Positions 13,784-22,038 of a stretch of DNA of 24,795 nucleotides are shown here, piece by piece. Position 1 is the first letter of the stretch, and every line of letters begins with the position of its first letter. The stretch spans positions 1 through 24,795 of the forward strand of contig JAVBRU010000106.1 of NCBI GenBank assembly GCA_031547595.1, read 5' to 3'. Both the position numbers and the translations under genes were made by a program. The stretch is from JAVBRU01 sp031547595. GTDB taxonomy: Bacteria; Bacillota; Clostridia; Christensenellales; Aristaeellaceae. The notes below the pieces were generated by a model. The model worked only from the letters and a program-made list of their open reading frames with translations, had not been told where the DNA came from and searched no databases.

Positions 13784-14863
13784 ATGCATGCGCCTAAATA
13801 CCAGTTGGTAGCCGAAGCTTTACGAAGCGACATCATATCGGGCAAGTTTTCCGACGGCGACGTGCTGGGTACGGAGGATGAGCTGTCCAAGCAGTTTGAC
13901 ATCAGCCGCCAGACGCTGCGCCAGGCGATTGCGCTGCTCAGCAAGGAAGGCTTGGTCGTCAGCCGCCGCGGGAGCGGCACCTATGTGCGCCGCGCGGTAG
14001 AGCGGCAAAAGACCATGACGGTGGCGGTCATCACCACCTATATTACCGACTACATCTTTCCCCTCATCGTGCGCGGCATCGAAACCACGCTGGGCGACCG
14101 GGGTTATACCATGAACCTCGCCGCTACGTACAACAGTGTGGAACGGGAGCGCGCCATCCTCAAAAGCTACCTCGACAGGCCGGTGGACGGCCTGATTGTG
14201 GAAGGCACGAAGACGGCTCTGCCCAACCCCAACATCGATCTCTACAACCAATTGATAGAGCGTGGCATCCCGCTGGTGTTCATCAATGGCTATTATCCGG
14301 AGCTTGCCTCCTGTGTGCATGTGGTGGCGAACGATCAGGAGGGCGGCCGCCTGGCAGCGCAGCATTTGATCGACTGCGGGCATCAGAACATCGCCGGGGT
14401 GTTCAAAATGGACGACATGCAGGGGCATCAGCGCTATGCCGGGTATGCAAGGGCTATGACCAAGGCCGGGCTGCCGCTGAAGGATCAGCAGGTCATCTGG
14501 TTTACCACCGAAAACAAATATCACATCTTCTCATCCCCGCCTGTTCGCCTGCCCGCCGGCTGCACTGCCGTTGTGTGCTATAACGACGAGACTGCGGCGC
14601 AGCTCACCGAGACCTTGCGTACCCAAGGCCTGGAGGTGCCGGGGGATATTTCGGTTGTAGGCTTTGACAACAGCCGCGTGGCGCGCATGAGCACACCGCC
14701 GCTCAGCAGCATTGAGATCGATTTTGACAGTCTGGGCACTCAGGCTGCAAGCAAGCTGATCGAGCTGATGAACGGATTGGAGGCGGAATCCATTGCCCTG
14801 CAGCCCACGCTGCAAATTCAGGAAAGCGTAACCCAAATTCCGAAAGGAGATTTGAATCATGGA
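13784..14863 (+). CDS. araR: AraR-type transcriptional repressor of arabinose genes (GntR DNA-binding plus LacI-type sugar-binding domain)
   Basis: A chimeric regulator of 360 residues. Residues 1-70 form a GntR winged helix (YQLVAEALRSDIISGKF, then EDELSKQFDISRQTLRQAIA, then GLVVSRRGSGTYV). Residues about 80-350 form a LacI/GalR periplasmic-binding-like effector domain (ERGIPLVFINGYYP, VVANDQEGGRLAAQHLIDCGH, VVCYNDETA, DISVVGFDNSRVARM). This architecture, the araBAD neighbours and the perfect AraR palindrome upstream identify AraR, for which L-arabinose is the inducer. The ATG at 13784 has GAAGGAG 6 nt upstream and starts the GntR domain; a longer frame from 13616 would run through the promoter and is rejected. 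Its stop (TAA at 14864-14866) overlaps the araB ATG by 8 bp, so regulator and kinase are translationally coupled. Being first in its own operon, it should be autoregulated. Confidence 0.93.
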
Positions 14864-16520
14864 TAAATATACGTTGGGTGTTGACTATGGCACACTGTCC
14901 GGCCGCGCGGTGCTGGTGCGCGTACAGGACGGGCACGAAATGGCTGCCGCGGTGTACGAGTATCCCCATGCCGTGATGGACAAAGCGCTGCCCTCCGGCA
15001 AGAAGCTCGGGGTGGACTGGGCGCTGCAGCATCCGCAGGATTATGTGGATGTGCTGCTGAAGACCGTCCCCGAAGTGATGCAAAAATCCGGCGTTGCCAA
15101 GCAAGATGTGATTGGCATTGGCACGGACTTCACCGCCTGCACCGTGCTGCCCGTCAAAAACGACGGTACGCCGCTGTGCTTCCTGCCCGAATATCAGGAC
15201 AATCCCCACGCCTATGTCAAGCTGTGGAAGCACCACGCTGCGCAGGACAAGGCCAATCAGCTCAACGAAATCGCTTCCGCACGCGGCGAGCAATGGCTGA
15301 ACAACTACGGCGGCAAAATCTCGTCCGAGTGGGCTTTCCCCAAGCTTTGGCAGGTGCTCGAGGAGGCGCCCGAAGTGTACGAAGCGATGGATCACTGGGT
15401 GGAAGCTGCCGACTGGATCGTATGGCAGCTGTGCGGCGTGCCCACGCGCAACTCCTGCTGCGCGGGCTATAAAGCCCTGTACAACAAAACCACCGGATAT
15501 CCCAGCAAAGATTTCTTTGCCGCGCTTGACCCGCGCATGGAGAATGTGATCGAAGATAAGCTGTCCATCCCCGTCACGCCGCTGGGGCAGCGCGCGGGCG
15601 GCCTCACTGCTGCCATGGCAGAGAAGCTGGGCCTTTGCGAGGGCACCGCGGTATCCATCGGAAATGTGGACGCGCATGTGTGCGTGCCTGCCGTTGGCAT
15701 TGATACGCCCGCGCAGATGTTGGCCATTATGGGCACCTCCACTTGCCATATGGTGATGGGTACCACCGAAAAGCAGGTGCCCGGCATGTGCGGCGTGGTG
15801 GAAGACGGAATTTTGCCCGGCTTTGCGGGCTATGAGGCTGGCCAGAGCTGCGTGGGCGATCATTTTGCCTGGCTGGTGGATCATTGCTGCCCCGCCAATT
15901 ATTTCGCCAAGGCCAAGGAACAGGGCATCAGCATCCATGAGTACCTGACAGAGCTGGCTGCCAAGCTCGCCCCCGGCGAGAGCGGCCTGCTGGCGCTGGA
16001 TTGGTGGAACGGCAACCGTTCTGTGCTGGTGGACGTAGACCTCATGGGCATGATGCTGGGCATGACGCTGCAAACCACCTGCGAGGAAATGTACCGTGCG
16101 CTGATTGAAGCCACCGCCTATGGCACGCGCATGATTGTAGACAACTTTAAGGCCAACGGCGTGCCGGTGGAAGCGTTCTTTGCCTCCGGCGGCATCAGCC
16201 AGAAAAACGCCATGATGATGCAGATTTATGCCGATGTGCTGCGCATGCCGGTGTACATCGCAGGCACCGCCCAGGGCCCCGCCCTTGGCAGCGCCATCTT
16301 TGCCTCCGTTGCCGCCGGACAGGAGAACGGCGGTTATGCCGATATCTTCACCGCCGCACGGAGCATGGGCAAAGTGAAAAACGTGCTGTATACCCCGAAC
16401 GAAGAATGCGCCGCGATCTATGAGCAGCTATTCCAGGAATATAAAACCTTGCATGATTACTTTGGCCGCGGAGAGAACAACGTGATGAAGCGCCTCAAAG
16501 CCCTGAAAAAGAACGTATAA
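14859..16520 (+). CDS. araB: L-ribulokinase
   Basis: FGGY-family kinase of 553 residues that phosphorylates L-ribulose to L-ribulose-5-phosphate. The N-terminal ATPase-like domain begins YTLGVDYGTLSGRAVLV. GIGTDFTACTVLP and the AraB-typical stretch ending LCFLPEYQDNPHAYVKLWKH follow. The C-terminal domain has IMGTSTCHMV and the FGGY signature GGISQKNAMMMQIYADVLRMPV (about 444-465), then GTAQGPALGSAIFA. Length and motifs match AraB and not the related xylulokinase or glycerol kinase. AAAGGAG lies 9 nt before the ATG within the end of araR. araA follows after 15 bp with AAGGAG, so araR, araB and araA form one transcript. Confidence 0.96.
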   Translation: MDKYTLGVDYGTLSGRAVLVRVQDGHEMAAAVYEYPHAVMDKALPSGKKLGVDWALQHPQDYVDVLLKTVPEVMQKSGVAKQDVIGIGTDFTACTVLPVKNDGTPLCFLPEYQDNPHAYVKLWKHHAAQDKANQLNEIASARGEQWLNNYGGKISSEWAFPKLWQVLEEAPEVYEAMDHWVEAADWIVWQLCGVPTRNSCCAGYKALYNKTTGYPSKDFFAALDPRMENVIEDKLSIPVTPLGQRAGGLTAAMAEKLGLCEGTAVSIGNVDAHVCVPAVGIDTPAQMLAIMGTSTCHMVMGTTEKQVPGMCGVVEDGILPGFAGYEAGQSCVGDHFAWLVDHCCPANYFAKAKEQGISIHEYLTELAAKLAPGESGLLALDWWNGNRSVLVDVDLMGMMLGMTLQTTCEEMYRALIEATAYGTRMIVDNFKANGVPVEAFFASGGISQKNAMMMQIYADVLRMPVYIAGTAQGPALGSAIFASVAAGQENGGYADIFTAARSMGKVKNVLYTPNEECAAIYEQLFQEYKTLHDYFGRGENNVMKRLKALKKNV

Positions 16521-16535
16521 AAGGAGCCTGCGATT

Positions 16536-17999
16536 ATGAAACAATACAACTTCTGGTTTATCACCGGTACCCAGACCCTTTATGGCGACGAAGTGATCGC
16601 GCAGGTAGCGAAAGACAGCCAGACCATCGTGGACGCACTCAACGAAAAAACCGTTGGCAACATCGTGTTCAAGGGCGCAATGATCGACAGCAAATCCATC
16701 GATGATGTGATCATCGCTGCCAACTCCGATCCCGCTTGCGCCGGCATCATCACCTGGATGCACACCTTCTCCCCCAGCAAAATGTGGATTCACGGCCTCA
16801 GCAAACTGCAAAAGCCGTATCTGCATTTCAACACCCAGTTCTTCCGCGATATCCCGTGGAACGGCATTGACATGGACTATATGAATCTGCACCAGAGCGC
16901 ACATGGCGACCGCGAGCATGGCTTCATCGGCGCGCGCATGCGTATGCCGCGCAAGGTGATTGCCGGGCACTGGCAGGATGCCGAAATTCAAGCGCGCATT
17001 GACCACTGGATGCGCTCCGCCATTGGTGTTTTCGAGTCCAAGCGCCTCAAGGTCTGCCGCTTTGGCGATAATATGCGCGATGTGGCCGTCACCGAGGGCG
17101 ACAAAGTAGAGGCCGAAATCAAGCTGGGCTGGTCTGTGAACGGCTATGGCATCGGGGATTTGATTGCCGTGATGGATCAGGTGACCGAGGCCGAGATCGA
17201 TGCGCAGATGGCGCAGTATGTGCAGCGTTATGACATGAAAACTGACGATATTGCCGCCGTGCGTTATCAGGCCAAAGAAGAAGTTGCCCTTCGCAAGTTT
17301 GTGATTGATGGCGGCTTCGGCGCTTTCACCGATACCTTCCAGGATTTGCAGCAGATGAAGCAGCTGCCCGGCCTGGCCACGCAAAACATGATGGCGGACG
17401 GCATTGGCTTTGGCGGCGAGGGCGACTGGAAAACTGCCGCCATGGTGCGCATTATGAAGCTGATGGCCAAGGGCCTGCCCGGCGGCACCGCGTTCATGGA
17501 GGATTACTCCTACCACATGGACCCCGCCAACCAGGGCATCCTTGGCGCGCATATGCTGGAGGTTGACCCCGATATCGCCGCCGATAAGCCGTGGATTGAG
17601 GTGCATCCCCTGGGCATTGGCGACCGCGAGGCCCCCGCCCGCCTGTGCTTTAACACCGGCAATGGCAAGGCGATTGTTGTCACGCTGGTGGACATGGGCA
17701 ACCGTTTCCGCGTGCTCTGCAATGACATCGAAGCTTGCACACCCTTTGAGGATATGCCCAAGCTGCCCACCGCGCGTGTGATGTGGAAGCCGCTCCCCTC
17801 TTTGTCCACCTCTGCCGAAGCGTGGATTCTGGCCGGCGGAGCACACCATACGGTGCTCAGCTATCAGCTGGATGCCGAGCATATGCGAGACTGGTGCAAT
17901 ATGATGGGCATTGAGTTTGTGCATATTGGCGCGAACACCACCATCGAAAGCTTAGAAAAAGAGCTGTTCTGGAACGACCTGGCGTGGAAGCTGAAGTGA
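16536..17999 (+). CDS. araA: L-arabinose isomerase
   Basis: Cytoplasmic, metal-dependent (usually Mn2+) isomerase of 487 residues that converts L-arabinose to L-ribulose. It starts with the family motif FWFITGTQTLYG. It also has GIITWMHTFSPSKMW and HLH-type segments such as HFNTQF and NLHQSAHGDREHGF. The four metal ligands expected from E. coli AraA (Glu306, Glu333, His350, His450) are present at about Glu295 (GFGGEGDWKTA), Glu322 (GTAFMEDYSYH), His339 (GILGAHMLEV) and His437/438 (LAGGAHHT). Full length, no disruption. It lies 15 bp after araB with AAAAGGAG upstream. A double-hairpin intergenic element follows before araD. Confidence 0.97.
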   Translation: MKQYNFWFITGTQTLYGDEVIAQVAKDSQTIVDALNEKTVGNIVFKGAMIDSKSIDDVIIAANSDPACAGIITWMHTFSPSKMWIHGLSKLQKPYLHFNTQFFRDIPWNGIDMDYMNLHQSAHGDREHGFIGARMRMPRKVIAGHWQDAEIQARIDHWMRSAIGVFESKRLKVCRFGDNMRDVAVTEGDKVEAEIKLGWSVNGYGIGDLIAVMDQVTEAEIDAQMAQYVQRYDMKTDDIAAVRYQAKEEVALRKFVIDGGFGAFTDTFQDLQQMKQLPGLATQNMMADGIGFGGEGDWKTAAMVRIMKLMAKGLPGGTAFMEDYSYHMDPANQGILGAHMLEVDPDIAADKPWIEVHPLGIGDREAPARLCFNTGNGKAIVVTLVDMGNRFRVLCNDIEACTPFEDMPKLPTARVMWKPLPSLSTSAEAWILAGGAHHTVLSYQLDAEHMRDWCNMMGIEFVHIGANTTIESLEKELFWNDLAWKLK

Positions 18000-18000
18000 C

Positions 18001-18069
18001 GGGAGGCGCGGACGGCAGGGGCTTTCAGCCCCCGCACCCCCGACCAGAGGGCATTGCCCTCTGGACACC
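18001..18069. repeat. GC-rich double-hairpin intergenic element (REP-like) between araA and araD
   Basis: Two adjacent inverted repeats separated by GC-rich linkers. GGGGCT-TTC-AGCCCC lies at 18018-18032, and the perfect 9-bp stem CCAGAGGGC-ATT-GCCCTCTGG at 18044-18064, followed by ACACC. No T-run follows either stem, so neither is a standard terminator. The layout resembles the short palindromic elements scattered between genes in many Clostridia. It may protect the araA mRNA end or lower araD expression. Copy number in the genome cannot be judged from this window; no second copy is seen here. Confidence 0.6.
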
Positions 18070-18140
18070 ACTTATGGGCAATAAGAAAAGCTAACGTTTG
18101 CTAAATATCTATTTATTTTCCGAGAGGAAAAGAGGATTGT

Positions 18141-18845
18141 ATGCTAGAAGAACTGAAAATGCAGGTGTATGATGCCAATATGTTGCTGCCAAGGCACAAC
18201 TTGGTCACCTTTACCTGGGGCAACGTATCGGGCATCGACCGTCAAAAGGGATTGTTTGTGATCAAGCCTTCCGGCGTCCCCTATGACGAATTGACGCCGG
18301 ATGATATGGTGGTCATGGATCTTGAGGGAAACAAAGTGGATGGGGCGCTCAACCCTTCTTCCGATACCCCCACCCATGCCGAGCTGTACCGCCGTTTCAC
18401 GTCCATTGGTGGCGTGGTGCACACGCACTCCCGCTGGGCGACCATCTGGGCGCAGGCAGGCCGCTCCATCCCGCCCTATGGCACCACCCATGCCGACTAC
18501 ATCCACGGCGAAGTGCCCTGCACGCGCGTATTGACCCCCGAAGAAGTGGAGCGCGCTTACGAACTCGAGACGGGCTGCCTGATTGCCGCGCATTTTGAGG
18601 AAAAGGGCATCAATCCGGTGCCCACCCCTGCGGTGTTGGTGCACTCTCATGGTCCTTTCACATGGGGCAAGGATGCCATGGAAGCCGTGCATAACGCAGT
18701 TGTTTTGGAAGAAGTCGCTATGATGGCTTTTCATACCGAGCTATTGCCCGCTACCCAGCCCAAGCCGGACATCCGGCAATATATTGCCGACAAGCATTTC
18801 CTGCGCAAGCATGGTCCAAATGCTTACTACGGGCAAAAGAAGTAA
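18141..18845 (+). CDS. araD: L-ribulose-5-phosphate 4-epimerase
   Basis: Class II aldolase-fold epimerase of 234 residues that converts L-ribulose-5-phosphate to D-xylulose-5-phosphate, the last step of the arabinose pathway. The zinc ligands known from E. coli AraD (His95, His97, His171) are at His94 and His96 in VVHTHSRWA and His170 in VHSHGPF. Asp75 (NPSSDTPTHAELY) and Asp119 (GTTHADYIHG) match catalytic Asp76 and Asp120. LVTFTWGNVSGID and KPSGVPYD are family motifs that bind phosphate. The start has AGAGG about 7 nt upstream. The 141-bp gap after araA holds the double-hairpin element and an AT-rich stretch with no clear promoter, so araD is probably the end of the ara transcript, which stops at 18852-18896. 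Confidence 0.96.
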   Translation: MLEELKMQVYDANMLLPRHNLVTFTWGNVSGIDRQKGLFVIKPSGVPYDELTPDDMVVMDLEGNKVDGALNPSSDTPTHAELYRRFTSIGGVVHTHSRWATIWAQAGRSIPPYGTTHADYIHGEVPCTRVLTPEEVERAYELETGCLIAAHFEEKGINPVPTPAVLVHSHGPFTWGKDAMEAVHNAVVLEEVAMMAFHTELLPATQPKPDIRQYIADKHFLRKHGPNAYYGQKK

Positions 18846-18851
18846 CTCACT

Positions 18852-18896
18852 AAAACCCTGCCGCATGACAGGTTCTTGTTTTTGCGGTAGGGTTTT
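18852..18896 (+). terminator. Intrinsic terminator of the ara operon
   Basis: A 14-bp stem AAAACCCTGCCGCA / TGCGGTAGGGTTTT with one G-T pair and a 17-nt loop, starting 6 bp after the araD stop. The 3' arm ends in TTTTGTT. The loop and the downstream edge also carry the promoter of the next gene. Confidence 0.85.
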
Positions 18897-18904
18897 GTTA
18901 TAAT
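18876..18904 (+). promoter_or_regulatory. Promoter of the 2H-phosphoesterase gene, overlapping the ara terminator
   Basis: TTGTTT (18876-18881) in the terminator loop, 17 nt spacer, perfect TATAAT (18899-18904). The predicted start near 18911 leaves a leader of about 30 nt to the TTG start codon. Terminator read-through and initiation here could interfere with each other. Confidence 0.6.
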
Positions 18905-18941
18905 CCATTTTAACGATTAGAAAGATAAGGAGCTGCTTCTT

Positions 18942-19448
18942 TTGAGCGATAGGGCACTTTACCTGCTGGCTGAATTCGACAGTGAAACGCAAAACATCCT
19001 GTCAAACTATTATCAAATGTTGCACATCCAAGGCTTTACTGGCCAGCAGACAAAAGATATTCCCTATCACTTCACCTTGGGCAATGCTTCCGTAGAAGAT
19101 GAAGATACTTTGACAGAAAAACTCCATGAAATTTGTCAGCAAACCGCTTCTTTTGACATCCTGCTCAGTCATATGGGCCTTTTCGGGCAAAGAGTTCTCT
19201 TTATAGCCCCCAACTCCAATTTTGAGTTATTAGAAATACAACATCGCTTTTTCCCTGATTGCGGTCATGGCTGTCACCCTTTTGCACCTCATGCTACCTT
19301 ACTGATTGATGAACCAACAAATATATTTAGGGCCGTGCCTTTAGTGACTGAACACTTTCAAATAATCCCTGCCAAAATTATCAGCGTTTCGCTGTATGAG
19401 TTTTTTCCCGCGCGGCTCATAGACCGCTGTCGTTTGGTTGGTAAATGA
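18942..19448 (+). CDS. 2H phosphoesterase superfamily protein (2'-5' RNA ligase / cyclic phosphodiesterase-like)
   Basis: The protein has 168 residues. Two H-x-T-hydrophobic motifs, HFTL at 43-46 and HATL at 117-120, are the catalytic signature of the 2H superfamily. Members hydrolyse 2',3'-cyclic phosphates or 2'-5' linked RNA ends. The spacing of about 74 residues and the total length fit the family. The start is a TTG with AAGGAG 9 nt upstream; no ATG is suitably placed. The gene is visibly more AT-rich than the ara genes (many AAA, AAT, TTT codons), suggesting a different origin. It has its own promoter and no evident functional partner; the ABC gene starts about 105 bp later. The substrate is unknown. 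Confidence 0.8.
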   Translation: MSDRALYLLAEFDSETQNILSNYYQMLHIQGFTGQQTKDIPYHFTLGNASVEDEDTLTEKLHEICQQTASFDILLSHMGLFGQRVLFIAPNSNFELLEIQHRFFPDCGHGCHPFAPHATLLIDEPTNIFRAVPLVTEHFQIIPAKIISVSLYEFFPARLIDRCRLVGK

Positions 19449-19552
19449 CAACTCACAAAAACGCCTCCCAAGCATCTTGCATGGCTATATCAAGTGGATC
19501 CCAGCCATAGCAATCCATGAACATACCATGCAGTAAAGCAACAAGAAAGGGA

Positions 19553-21259
19553 ATGAACGCTTTGAAACAAGTGCTGAGGTACTTCCGCCATGCCGTGGCA
19601 TCATACCCACGGCAATTTTGCGTTGCGTTCTTTTTTATCGCCTGCGTGACGGCGATGAATGCATTCATGCCATGGGGACTACGGCTGTTTCTGGAACTTC
19701 TGAGCGGAGAAAATCCATATGGCATTCTCGTGATCGGTATTCTCATTTTTGCGGTGTTCCTTGTGGTCAAAACATTCATGAACATGTCTTGGTACACCTC
19801 ACTGGACAAGTTTGCAGGCAAGTACATGGAAACGCTGGCGCTGGGCCTGGAAAAACGCATGGCGGGCACCGCTTATTCCGAAATCGAAAAAATCCCCGGC
19901 GGCACCATCCGCAACATCTTATACTCGGATGTGCTGAATGTGTTTCGGGTTGTTGGCGTATTCCTGCCCGGCGTGTTCAGCTCGGTGGCGGTGGTGGTGG
20001 TTTCGCTTGTGATTTCGCTGTTCTTTGGCGTGCAGGTGACGCTGATCATCCTGGCTGCTGTCATCTTGGGCATGGGTCTTTCGTGGCTCAGCCGTAAGGC
20101 CTTGGCCAAAACCGCCGGAAAGACCAATAAGAAGCTGAAAATCCTCGATGCTTGGTGCACCCAGTTTGTGAACATGCTGCCATTGATCCAAAGCAACGAT
20201 ATTCTGGCCTACTATCAGCGCAGGACTGCCGATAATATCGATGGCTTTATCACCACAGCCATGGAGGAAGACAAAGCCATTTATTTCTGGCAAGGCTTAG
20301 TGAACAGCTATCACACGCTATTCTCCATTGCGCTGTCCGCGTTGCTGGCCATCCCGCAAGCAGGCAACCCCATCGTCAATCTGGTGTTCTTCACCACGAT
20401 TTCAAGCCTCGTGATGGAGCATGCGCAGAAAATCGAATCCACCTTTCAAATGATTGTGAGAAGCCTGCCCAGCTTTGAGCATGTGGAGAGCCTGAGCACC
20501 CTGCCGGACAGCTTTGGCGAAGCGCAGGCCGAACCGATTGAGAGCGTCGAATTTGATAACGTCGGGTTCACATACGCCGGTGGTGTGCAGGCACTGCGGC
20601 AGGTGAATTGTAAGCTGTGCAAGGGCGACTGCGTGCTGCTGCGCGGAGCAAACGGCAGCGGAAAATCCACGTTCATCAAGCTGCTGACGGGCTTATATTT
20701 GCCCACAGAAGGAAAAATCACGGCAAATAAAAAGGCATTGAACCATTATGCGCGGCAAAGCCTCAACAAGCAAATTCTTTATATCAATCAGGACGAGCAA
20801 TGCCTGAACGAGACGTTCAAAGCTTATCTAGAAATTATGAGCGGCCAGCCCCTAACAGAAGAAAAATGCCGGGAGCTGGTGCAATTCGTGCAACTGCCGG
20901 ATGACGGGCGCAGCATTGAAGGCAACGGCGCTTCGCTATCCGTGGGGCAGCGAAAAAAGCTGTATGTGCTGAAGCTTCTGATGCGCATTGATCAGGCTTC
21001 GGTAGTCATTGTGGACGAACTGGCTGCCGGCATGGATACGGATGCGGCGGACCGCACTTATTCGCTACTGCAAACCATGATGCAAAAGAAGGACAAGATT
21101 TTCGTTTTGGTGGAACATGTGATGCCAAAGGATTTGCCCATCAACAAACAGCTGCACTTTTCTGATGGTTCCGCTCATTTGACGGACGATTGCAGCAGCG
21201 CCGCGCCTACCAACCCCGGCTCTTCCAGCAATGCGGGCAGCAGCGGAATATTGCGGTAG
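19553..21259 (+). CDS. ABC exporter half-transporter (fused transmembrane and ATPase domains)
   Basis: The protein has about 568 residues. The N-terminal transmembrane domain (about 1-310) has six predicted helices. The ATPase domain has Walker A GANGSGKST (365-373), a signature reading LSVGQ (462-466) in place of LSGGQ, Walker B VVIVDE (Glu489) and an H-loop His522 (VEHV). With one transmembrane and one ATPase domain it probably works as a homodimer; substrates of such exporters include lipids, peptides and drugs. The start is uncertain. ATG at 19553 has AAAGGG almost adjacent, and the in-frame TTG at 19562 is better spaced. The C-terminal 28 residues are Ser/Gly/Ala-rich and lie opposite the ROK kinase gene, with which this gene overlaps by 85 bp. 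They look like read-through past a lost stop. Confidence 0.85.
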   Translation: MNALKQVLRYFRHAVASYPRQFCVAFFFIACVTAMNAFMPWGLRLFLELLSGENPYGILVIGILIFAVFLVVKTFMNMSWYTSLDKFAGKYMETLALGLEKRMAGTAYSEIEKIPGGTIRNILYSDVLNVFRVVGVFLPGVFSSVAVVVVSLVISLFFGVQVTLIILAAVILGMGLSWLSRKALAKTAGKTNKKLKILDAWCTQFVNMLPLIQSNDILAYYQRRTADNIDGFITTAMEEDKAIYFWQGLVNSYHTLFSIALSALLAIPQAGNPIVNLVFFTTISSLVMEHAQKIESTFQMIVRSLPSFEHVESLSTLPDSFGEAQAEPIESVEFDNVGFTYAGGVQALRQVNCKLCKGDCVLLRGANGSGKSTFIKLLTGLYLPTEGKITANKKALNHYARQSLNKQILYINQDEQCLNETFKAYLEIMSGQPLTEEKCRELVQFVQLPDDGRSIEGNGASLSVGQRKKLYVLKLLMRIDQASVVIVDELAAGMDTDAADRTYSLLQTMMQKKDKIFVLVEHVMPKDLPINKQLHFSDGSAHLTDDCSSAAPTNPGSSSNAGSSGILR

Positions 21260-22038
21260 GTTTCCTGGGCAAAGTCCACATACGCCTTGCACAGCGCATC
21301 CCAGAAATAGCGCTGGCTTTTCATGCAGCCGCCGCCCAGCACAAAGCAGGCAGGGTCATACATGCAGGCCACATTGCTCAGCAGCACCGCCATGCCGTGC
21401 ACAAAATCCTCCGTCAGTGCAGCGCAGCGCGGATCTGCAAACACTTCTCCTGCATGATTGTACGAAGCGCCTGCCCGGCGCACCAGTGCTGTGCCCGATA
21501 TTTCGCTTTCCACCGCGCCGCGTGGCAGGCCGCCAAATGCCGGGCGCGAAGAATCCATCGTGATACTGCCAAACTCGCACGCTGCCCCCTGCGTTCCGCG
21601 CAGCAGGCGGCCGTTTTCATATATGCCCCCGCCAATGCCAGTGGACAGCGTGATATAGGCCATACTTTCATAGCCTCTCCCCGCCCCCAGCAGCGCCTCG
21701 CCAAGGCACGCGGCGTTTGCGTCGTTTTCTAATAGCACGCTGCGACCGAGTGATTTCTCCAACCTATCGCGCAACGGAAATCCGTCAAAGCCCGGCAAAT
21801 TGCTGGCCAGCTGCAGCATATTGCCATCCTTGGAAGTGGCACAGGGCACGCCCACGCCGATAAAATTCGCCTGCTGCCAATCGGGAAGCGATTGAATCAC
21901 CGCTATCAGGCGCTCGGTCACCACCTGTGCGCCGTCTGCGGCATGGGTGGGCAGAACCTTCAGGCAGATGATCTTTCCGGATTTCGCCACCAGGCCAGCG
22001 CGAAGCTGCGTACCGCCAAGGTCTACGCCGATTTTCAT
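21175..22038 (-). CDS. ROK-family sugar kinase lacking the usual zinc motif
   Basis: Cytoplasmic kinase of 287 residues. An N-terminal phosphate loop IGVDLGGTQLRAGLV, catalytic Asp106 in ENDANAACLGE and glycine-rich TLSTGIGGGIYENG (131-143) are ROK hallmarks. In typical ROK kinases ExGH is followed by a CxCGxxGCxE zinc motif. Here the corresponding stretch reads CEFGSITMD and FGGLPRGAVESEISGTAL, so the His and zinc Cys residues are gone. Zinc-free ROK kinases exist, and Glu155 of the substrate site is kept. The ATG overlaps the alpha-mannosidase stop by 4 bp, so it is probably the kinase for mannose or another sugar released by that enzyme. The substrate is inference. The 3' end lies opposite the end of the ABC exporter gene. 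Confidence 0.88.
   Translation of the reverse strand: MKIGVDLGGTQLRAGLVAKSGKIICLKVLPTHAADGAQVVTERLIAVIQSLPDWQQANFIGVGVPCATSKDGNMLQLASNLPGFDGFPLRDRLEKSLGRSVLLENDANAACLGEALLGAGRGYESMAYITLSTGIGGGIYENGRLLRGTQGAACEFGSITMDSSRPAFGGLPRGAVESEISGTALVRRAGASYNHAGEVFADPRCAALTEDFVHGMAVLLSNVACMYDPACFVLGGGCMKSQRYFWDALCKAYVDFAQETYRNIPLLPALLEEPGLVGAALLQSSVK

Noticed and set aside
14703..17924. Very long minus-strand open frames (456 and 498 codons) opposite araB and araA
   Set aside because: They are rich in His, Ala and Gly with no recognisable domain, have no ribosome binding sites, and lie exactly antisense to strongly conserved enzymes. They are by-products of GC-rich codon use.
18018..18064. araA-araD hairpins as rho-independent terminators
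   Set aside because: Neither stem is followed by a T-run and araD continues the same pathway downstream. A repeat-like element is a better description.
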